The notes beneath the pieces are model-generated. The model was not told the DNA's origin. It saw nothing but the letters and a program-made list of their open reading frames with translations, and searched no databases. A DNA stretch of 12,028 nucleotides from Desulfobacterales bacterium C00003106 (lineage in GTDB: Bacteria > Desulfobacterota > Desulfobacteria > Desulfobacterales > C00003106), in assembly GCA_001751015.1 (NCBI GenBank), contig MAXM01000301.1, forward strand, positions 1 to 12,028, in the 5' to 3' direction. Shown here piece by piece: positions 7,342-12,028 of the stretch. The position numbers and the translations under genes were made by a program. Numbering within the stretch: the stretch's first letter is position 1; every line of letters starts with the position of its first letter.

Positions 7342-8704
7342 TTCCAGTACCTCCTTCCGCCCTTCGGGGCACAAACCTCCAAACAGGGCTCATCACCGTG
7401 CTGTGAACCTCCCTGGCAAAGTTGAGCATCCCGGAAAAGCCTTCAAGGGCCTCTTTGCGTTCATGATTATGGTCGCAAAACCCCACCCCCATCTTGTAGG
7501 CAATCGGTCTCTCTTTGACGCCCCCTATGAAGATGTCCACGTCCTTTTCCTTTATAAAGGCGGAAAGCTCGAGCGGATTCGCATCATCTACAATGATCGT
7601 GCCGTCATCGGTGATCTCCTCCAGTTCCAGATAATCTTCCCTGGTGCCCGTCTGGGACCCCACCATTACGACCTTCATACCGAGAAGCCTCAGGGTCTTT
7701 ACCATGGAAAATGCCTTAAACGCGCCGCCCACGTAAATGGCCGCCCTTTTGCCGGCAAGGACCTTCCGATATTCCCGGAGTTTTGGATAGAGCACAGAGA
7801 GTTCTTCTTTCACGAGCTTTTCCGTACGCTCCATTATCCGGAGGTCGCCAAAAAAACGGGCCACCGCATAGAGGGACTCTGTCATGTCTTCCACTCCGCA
7901 GTAGGAGACCCGCATATACGGGATATCGTAAGACTGCTCCATCATCTTCGCCAGATCGAGCGTGGATCCCGAGCACTGCACGAGATTCAGGGCTGCGCCG
8001 TGGGCGCGACGGATATCGTCCACTCGGCCATCACCTGTAATATTGGCCACGACCTCGATTCCCATACGCTTAAAATAATCGCGAATAATCCAGATCTCTC
8101 CGGCCAGGTTAAAATCCCCCATGATATTGAGGCTATAAGGTGATATATTGTTCGTATCGCCTGTGCCGACAAGCCTGAACAGGGCCTTGCACGCGGCCTC
8201 ATACCCGGCCCGTTTATTGCCGCGAAAGCCCTCTGACTGTACCGGTATCACAGAGACATCCTTTTCCTTGCTCACCCTCGCGCAGACGGAATCGAGGTCA
8301 TCGCCTATGAGCCCCACAATGCAGGTGGAATATACAAATGCGGCCTTTGGATTATGCCGGTCAATGAGTTCTGTCAGTGCCAGGTAAAGCTTTTCCTCGC
8401 CGCCGAAGATAACGTCTTTTTCCTGAAGATCAGTAGAAAAGCTCAGGCGGTGAAGCTGGCGGCCCGAAGATAGCGCTCCGCGGATGTCCCACGTATAAAC
8501 AGCACAGCCCACGGGTCCATGTATCAGGTGAAGGGCATCGGCAATAGGATAGAGCACCACGCGAGAACCACAGAAGACACATGCCCGCTGGCTCACAGCG
8601 CCTGCAAGGCTCTCCTTGTTGCAGGCGATATCAAAAGGGGCATCACCCTTCCGGTATATCTGATCCTTTCTTTCTTCGAATATAACAGCGCTTGCGGTCT
8701 TCAT
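7328..8704 (-). CDS. nifE: FeMo-cofactor scaffold subunit NifE
   Basis: This is the alpha-like half of the NifEN scaffold, 458 residues. The N-terminal region carries RACVFCGSR (C42, C45), then YPIADALHLIHGPVGC (C67) and STCIVGLIGDD (C128), the cysteines expected to hold a [4Fe-4S] cluster at the position of the MoFe P-cluster. WDIRGALSSG (72-81) and the C-terminal FCDHNHERKEALEGFSGML are typical of NifE from anaerobes. They differ from NifD, which carries a cofactor-ligating His in a different C-terminal context. A GGAG ribosome-binding site is 7 bases before the ATG. The gene starts right after the 8720-8879 palindromic element and overlaps nifN. It marks the upstream edge of the GC-rich block. 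Confidence 0.93.
   Translation of the reverse strand: MKTASAVIFEERKDQIYRKGDAPFDIACNKESLAGAVSQRACVFCGSRVVLYPIADALHLIHGPVGCAVYTWDIRGALSSGRQLHRLSFSTDLQEKDVIFGGEEKLYLALTELIDRHNPKAAFVYSTCIVGLIGDDLDSVCARVSKEKDVSVIPVQSEGFRGNKRAGYEAACKALFRLVGTGDTNNISPYSLNIMGDFNLAGEIWIIRDYFKRMGIEVVANITGDGRVDDIRRAHGAALNLVQCSGSTLDLAKMMEQSYDIPYMRVSYCGVEDMTESLYAVARFFGDLRIMERTEKLVKEELSVLYPKLREYRKVLAGKRAAIYVGGAFKAFSMVKTLRLLGMKVVMVGSQTGTREDYLELEEITDDGTIIVDDANPLELSAFIKEKDVDIFIGGVKERPIAYKMGVGFCDHNHERKEALEGFSGMLNFAREVHSTVMSPVWRFVPRRAEGGTGNANN
7349..7356 (-). promoter_or_regulatory. strong Shine-Dalgarno of nifN inside the end of nifE
   Basis: AAGGAGGT on the minus strand is 7 bases from the nifN ATG and lies within the last codons of nifE. 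It fixes the nifN start at 7341 and indicates coupled translation of the two scaffold subunits. Confidence 0.85.
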
Positions 8705-8719
8705 AATTTTGCTCCGTTT

Positions 8720-8879
8720 AAGGTTCGCTCAAAAATAAATTTACATTTTCAGGTGTCGAGGCGCTCGCATGACAAGACGCGAGAAGGGCGAATAGCAGGG
8801 CTATTTAACCGACGAGCAACGCAGCCATGCGGGATGGATCGGCGCATCAAAATATGAAGTTATTTTTGAGCGAGCCCTT
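8720..8879. repeat. ~160-base palindromic (MITE-like) element between the ferredoxin gene and nifE
   Basis: The ends are imperfect inverted repeats. Bases 8725-8749 match the reverse complement of 8849-8873 at 22 of 25 positions (shared core TCGCTCAAAAATAA), and the match extends outward through AAGG with a one-base gap. The middle, 8791-8805, is a perfect palindrome around three bases (AATAGC-AGG-GCTATT), at essentially the same centre as the ends. No ORF of its own is seen. It starts one base beyond the stop of the ferredoxin gene and ends 16 bases before the nifE start, at the compositional boundary. It does not resemble the element at 4152-4275. Transcribed, it would form a long hairpin that could attenuate or process the message between the two genes. 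Confidence 0.78.
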
Positions 8880-8880
8880 G

Positions 8881-9183
8881 TTACGCAATCAAATATTTTT
8901 CTTCACTGCGCCCTTCTTCCAGGGCATCGAGGATTTCATCCACCTGGTCTTCACCCTCCACGCCGCCGTACCAGTATCCTTGAGGATATATGACGACAAC
9001 AGGTCCATCATCACAGCGGTTGAAACAGCCTGCGCTTGAAACCATTGCATTCATCCCCCTGTCTGCCAGTTCCTCAACTATGTAGGGAATCAGATCGATC
9101 GAATTTTTCTTAATACACTTGCCCTTGATCTCTCTGCCTCGAAAACTGCAACATACAAAAATGTGATGTTTCGGCTTTTCCAT
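8881..9183 (-). CDS. thioredoxin-like [2Fe-2S] ferredoxin
   Basis: This 100-residue protein is of the Clostridium pasteurianum / Azotobacter Shethna-I type: a thioredoxin-fold ferredoxin with one [2Fe-2S] cluster. The ligand pattern is clear: C11 and C23 at the N-terminus, then C53 and C57 in GCFNRCDDGPVVVIYPQGYWY, the hallmark of this family. C12 is an extra cysteine next to the first ligand. Such ferredoxins are common in nif regions, and the C. pasteurianum and A. vinelandii proteins have been reported to interact with nitrogenase MoFe protein. An electron-transfer or protective role here is inferred. GGAGG lies 8 bases before the ATG, and the gene follows nifB copy 1 by 42 bases, so they are likely co-transcribed. 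Confidence 0.92.
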   Translation of the reverse strand: MEKPKHHIFVCCSFRGREIKGKCIKKNSIDLIPYIVEELADRGMNAMVSSAGCFNRCDDGPVVVIYPQGYWYGGVEGEDQVDEILDALEEGRSEEKYLIA

Positions 9184-9225
9184 TTATCATTCCTCCATAT
9201 AATCTATTTGACCCCTGACCCCATA

Positions 9226-10485
9226 TTACATACACCCCATGCCTGCGCCGGCACATGGACGATTGCAGGCCTCTACATCTCTTCTTATCATGTAATTCAT
9301 GCTGTAACCCTCGAAGACTGCTTCCACAGCCTCTTCAATCAACCCGTCGAGTTCCAGGATGTCGATCCCTTTTCCGGATAGAACACGTCTTGGGTTATCT
9401 CCGATTCCGCTGACAAGAAGCGCCCGGCAGTCGCTTATCATTTCGGCAAGTTCCTCCCAGCGTTTCAGCCCTCCGCCCGGTTCCGGAGTCTTTCTGGACT
9501 CAATAAACGTAATATTTCCTTCTTTTTTACCGTAAATTAGAAGTTCTTTCGCTTTACCGAGTTTCTGATTGACAAGAGCGCCCTCCAGGCTGGCAACAGC
9601 AACATGAGAACGTTTCTCATCATAGATTTCCGGCATCTCGGAACATTCTTTGAGTTTTTCCATTATTTCCTTGTTGTTCTTTTCGCCCAGGATCCCCACG
9701 GCATCTGCCCTGCATCTTCCGCAATGACGCATCTGAGGAATATATTGAGCTGCTTTATTTCTTATACTGTTAACCAGTTCTTTAGAAGGTTCTTTCAAGT
9801 GTGCGAAAGCGCTGCCTTTGTTCGGGTAAAACGGAATGCAGTTCAAAATATCTACACCAAGCGCTGACATTTTTTTTGCAACAGCTTCAATATGGTCTTC
9901 ATTTATCCCGGGTATAATGACGGTGTTTACTTTGGTCGTTATATTTTTTTCTTTTAATTTTTTTATGGCTTCGAGCTGCTTTTCCAGCAGAACCTTAAAG
10001 CCTGCCTTTGGGCTTAGCACTTTTTTACCGTGCCTGATAAAAGAATAAATTTGAGCGCCGATTTCAGGATCTAAGGCATTTAAAGTGATGGTTACATGAC
10101 TTACGTTAATTTGTGCCAGTTCCTCGATATAGGGGCTTAATCCGAGACCGTTTGTCGCCAGGCAGAGAATTATTTCAGGGTATTTTCCCCTGACAAGGCG
10201 TAAAGTTTCCATTGTCTCTTCAGAATTTGCAAAAGGGTCGCCGGGTCCTGTAATACCGACTACCGATATGTTTTTGACATTTTCAAAAACAAAATCCAGA
10301 TAGGTCATAGCCTGTTTCGGACGGAGAACGGCGCTGGTGACACCGGGTCTGCTTTCATTTACACAGTCGTATTGACGGTCGCAATATTTACACTGAATGT
10401 TACATCTGGGGGCAACAGGAAGATGCACTCTTTCGTGTGAGCCCCGCATTTCAGCGTTAAAACATGGATGATTCGATAAATTCAT
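9226..10485 (-). CDS. nifB: NifB, FeMo-cofactor core synthase (copy 1, next to nifK)
   Basis: This 419-residue radical-SAM enzyme builds the 8Fe-9S-C core of FeMo-co. All landmark residues are intact: HPCF (6-9), SAM-cluster cysteines C28, C32 and C35 (CNIQCKYC), C41 in YDCVNESRPGV, GPGDPF (80-85), and C255 and C258 in RHCGRCRADA. A NifX-like domain starts near 294 and a cysteine-containing tail ends CAGAGMGCM. Its NifX-like domain reads VNQKLGKA where copy 2 reads VNQHLGEA, so the usual histidine is replaced by lysine. A strong GGAAGGAG precedes the ATG by 6 bases. The lower G+C matches nifK rather than the nifE-N-B2 block, suggesting this is the native copy. Both copies look functional. Confidence 0.95.
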   Translation of the reverse strand: MNLSNHPCFNAEMRGSHERVHLPVAPRCNIQCKYCDRQYDCVNESRPGVTSAVLRPKQAMTYLDFVFENVKNISVVGITGPGDPFANSEETMETLRLVRGKYPEIILCLATNGLGLSPYIEELAQINVSHVTITLNALDPEIGAQIYSFIRHGKKVLSPKAGFKVLLEKQLEAIKKLKEKNITTKVNTVIIPGINEDHIEAVAKKMSALGVDILNCIPFYPNKGSAFAHLKEPSKELVNSIRNKAAQYIPQMRHCGRCRADAVGILGEKNNKEIMEKLKECSEMPEIYDEKRSHVAVASLEGALVNQKLGKAKELLIYGKKEGNITFIESRKTPEPGGGLKRWEELAEMISDCRALLVSGIGDNPRRVLSGKGIDILELDGLIEEAVEAVFEGYSMNYMIRRDVEACNRPCAGAGMGCM

Positions 10486-10503
10486 TTTCTTCTCCTTCCC
10501 AAC

Positions 10504-10599
10504 TCACATATACGTACAGCCAACGGGCGATGCGTCCTGCCTGGATGCTATTGGCACATCATCTCCGATTGTTTCGCTGAGCCAGTCGGAATGTTTGCC
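10504..10599 (-). pseudogene. remnant of a deleted nifN (or nifE-nifN) gene
   Basis: In the gap between nifK and nifB, one minus-strand frame running to a TGA at 10504-10506 encodes two pieces of a NifN-like protein side by side. The motif SETIGDDVP (10552-10578) corresponds to residues ~103-111 of NifN, where it follows the third cluster cysteine. The tail SPVGCTYM-stop (10504-10530) matches the NifN C-terminus SPVGYGYM. About 340 residues are missing between them, joined by a seven-residue linker (IASRQDA). The cluster cysteine codon is now TGG (Trp, 10582-10584). A stop lies in frame just upstream, so no functional product is expected. SETIGDDVP also occurs in NifK, so that piece alone could come from NifK, but the tail points to NifN. 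The simplest reading is internal deletion of an ancestral nifE-nifN pair. Confidence 0.72.
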
Positions 10600-10616
10600 A
10601 TTTTTTCACCTGCAAA

Positions 10617-11993
10617 TCACATTACCAGATCAAACTCTATTTCAGAAGAATCCCTGTCCTGGCGGTCCATAAGCGCATCAAGTATCTTTTCTAAAAAACG
10701 CATTCCACCCCGGTAACCGACTGTCGGGAAATAACTGTGACCGATTCTGTCTAAAATAGGAAAACCGAACCTTATAAACGGGATATCTTCATCCCTTGAA
10801 ATGTACTTCACATAGGTGTTGCCTATAAGAAGATCCACGGGTTCATTCTTTATCCACTGGTGAAAAAGCATCATATCGGCGCCGCTTTTGACGTTTACCT
10901 TGCATGGCAGGCCCTCGGTTAAACTCATAATCCTTTTTTCGAATTTCTTGTCCTTTGTGCCGGTAACGATATGTACCGGAAGCATATCAATGGATACCAG
11001 AAATTCCGTAAGGGCTTCGAGTTGATCAGGGTCTCCCACCAATCCGACCTTCTTATGATAAAAATAGGCCTGCATGTCCGTTATGATATCTAAAAGTTGT
11101 CCTCTTTCGATGTTTATGGAGTCAGGAACATTTACCCCTGCCATCTTTCTTAAAGTGTCTACAAACCTGTCGGTTGCTTTAATTCCTATGGGCAGATCGA
11201 GTATTTCACACGGCACCTTGCATTTTGTGTCCAGGGCATGGGCGGCGGGTCCGGATGTCAGCCGTCCCAGGGCAAGTGTCCCCCGGCTGCCGCCGGTTTC
11301 CATTAACTTGTCTATGGTAACCCCGCCCTTTGGATACATGGTAAATTTACCGGTCTGGGGACCGTTAAGCACATTATCCGTATCCGGAAACATTATAAAC
11401 CTGATCCCCAACTCACCTGCTATCCGCTTAATTTCCTTCATGTCCGAAGGTTCCACCCACCCGGGAATTATATTTATACGGTTTTCTTTATGTTCCTTGG
11501 ATTTTGCAAAATAATCGACCATAGCCTTGGTCATATTGGCAAACCCGGTCACGTGGGTGCCGACATAACTAGGGGTATTTGCATGTAAAACATATTTCCC
11601 TTCAGGAATCTTTCCGTCAGCCTCAGCCTTGCTGAATATCTGCGGGACATCGTCCCCTATGGTTTCGGATAAACAGGTTGTATGAACCGCTACTACATCA
11701 GGCTCATAAATTGTAAAAATGTTGTTTAACGCCTGCAACAGATTTGCCTGGCCTCCGAACACCGAAGCGCCCTCCGTAAAGGAGCTGGTGGCGGCCATTA
11801 CAGGTTCCTTATAGTGTCTGGTCAGTGTGCTCCGGTGATACGAATAACACCCCTGGGAACCGTGACTGTGGGGAAGACAGCCGTGAATTCCCAGGGACGC
11901 ATACATGGCGCCTATTGGCTGGCAGGTTTTCGCCGGGTTGACGGTCAAAGCCTTACGTTCTGTGATTTCTTTTGGCGTGTGTCGTAATAACAT
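10617..11993 (-). CDS. nifK: nitrogenase MoFe protein beta subunit NifK
   Basis: This beta subunit of dinitrogenase pairs with NifD and shares the P-cluster that relays electrons from NifH to FeMo-co. At 458 residues it lacks the N-terminal extension of ~520-residue proteobacterial NifK and fits the compact forms of anaerobes and methanogens. The P-cluster ligands are present at C24 (TCQPIGA), C49 (HGSQGC) and C107 (TTCLSETIGDDVP). SSFTEGASVFGG (70-81) and FGFPILDRIG near the C-terminus are also typical. The ATG has AAGGAAG about 7 bases upstream. The frame stays open to the window edge, but the family N-terminus (LLRHTPKEITERKAL) begins at this ATG, so the start is retained. nifD is expected to end within a few bases of the right edge but cannot be assigned. 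Confidence 0.95.
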   Translation of the reverse strand: MLLRHTPKEITERKALTVNPAKTCQPIGAMYASLGIHGCLPHSHGSQGCYSYHRSTLTRHYKEPVMAATSSFTEGASVFGGQANLLQALNNIFTIYEPDVVAVHTTCLSETIGDDVPQIFSKAEADGKIPEGKYVLHANTPSYVGTHVTGFANMTKAMVDYFAKSKEHKENRINIIPGWVEPSDMKEIKRIAGELGIRFIMFPDTDNVLNGPQTGKFTMYPKGGVTIDKLMETGGSRGTLALGRLTSGPAAHALDTKCKVPCEILDLPIGIKATDRFVDTLRKMAGVNVPDSINIERGQLLDIITDMQAYFYHKKVGLVGDPDQLEALTEFLVSIDMLPVHIVTGTKDKKFEKRIMSLTEGLPCKVNVKSGADMMLFHQWIKNEPVDLLIGNTYVKYISRDEDIPFIRFGFPILDRIGHSYFPTVGYRGGMRFLEKILDALMDRQDRDSSEIEFDLVM

Positions 11994-12028
11994 ATCAAAC
12001 TTCCTTTCACTTCGGTTGATATCTGCAT

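Noticed and set aside
7342..7374. TTG start for nifN giving 11 extra residues
   Set aside because: The ATG at 7339-7341 has AAGGAGGT at ideal spacing and begins at the family N-terminus; the TTG has no comparable ribosome-binding site.
10552..10566. TGGCAC at 10552-10557 on the plus strand as a sigma-54 -24 box
   Set aside because: There is no GC element at the -12 spacing, and the strand points away from the nif genes. The bases are explained by the nifN remnant.
12007..12027. Six-codon open stretch ending in TGA on the minus strand as the nifD C-terminus
   Set aside because: It is too short at the window edge to compare with NifD; another frame is simply the upstream extension of nifK.

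Overview
The window is a nitrogen-fixation and molybdenum-supply cluster. All confidently recognised genes except one small membrane-protein gene at the left edge lie on the minus strand. In transcription order (right to left) they are nifK, nifB (copy 1), a [2Fe-2S] ferredoxin, nifE, nifN, nifB (copy 2), a one-domain NifX-like protein, a DUF4213/DUF364 protein, modA, modB and modC. nifH and nifD would be expected just beyond the right edge. The compact NifK (458 residues), the anaerobe-type NifE and NifN, and the NifB proteins carrying a C-terminal NifX-like domain suggest a strict anaerobe, most plausibly a Desulfobacterota (former Deltaproteobacteria) lineage. This is inferred from family resemblance and is not proven.

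From right to left: 10617-11993 holds nifK. The 131-base gap after it holds what looks like a scar of a deleted nifE-nifN pair. nifB copy 1 and the ferredoxin follow, then a ~160-base palindromic element at 8720-8879. Next is a visibly GC-richer block (nifE-nifN-nifB2, 4651-8704), the NifX-like gene, and a second, unrelated ~124-base palindromic element at 4152-4275 whose terminal repeat supplies that gene's stop codon. DUF364-modA-modB-modC then runs to 504 and meets the small membrane-protein gene (100-495) tail to tail.

The functions fit together. ModABC imports molybdate, and NifB makes the 8Fe-9S-C core. NifEN matures that core into FeMo-cofactor, the NifX-like protein is a likely cofactor-precursor carrier, and NifK is half of the MoFe protein that receives the product. 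The ferredoxin is a plausible electron donor. The most interesting reading is evolutionary. The usual order nifD-K-E-N-B appears to have lost its native nifE-nifN, leaving a remnant in frame with the NifN C-terminus. A GC-richer nifE-nifN-nifB cassette, probably acquired, stands a little downstream, so the locus now encodes two complete NifB proteins.
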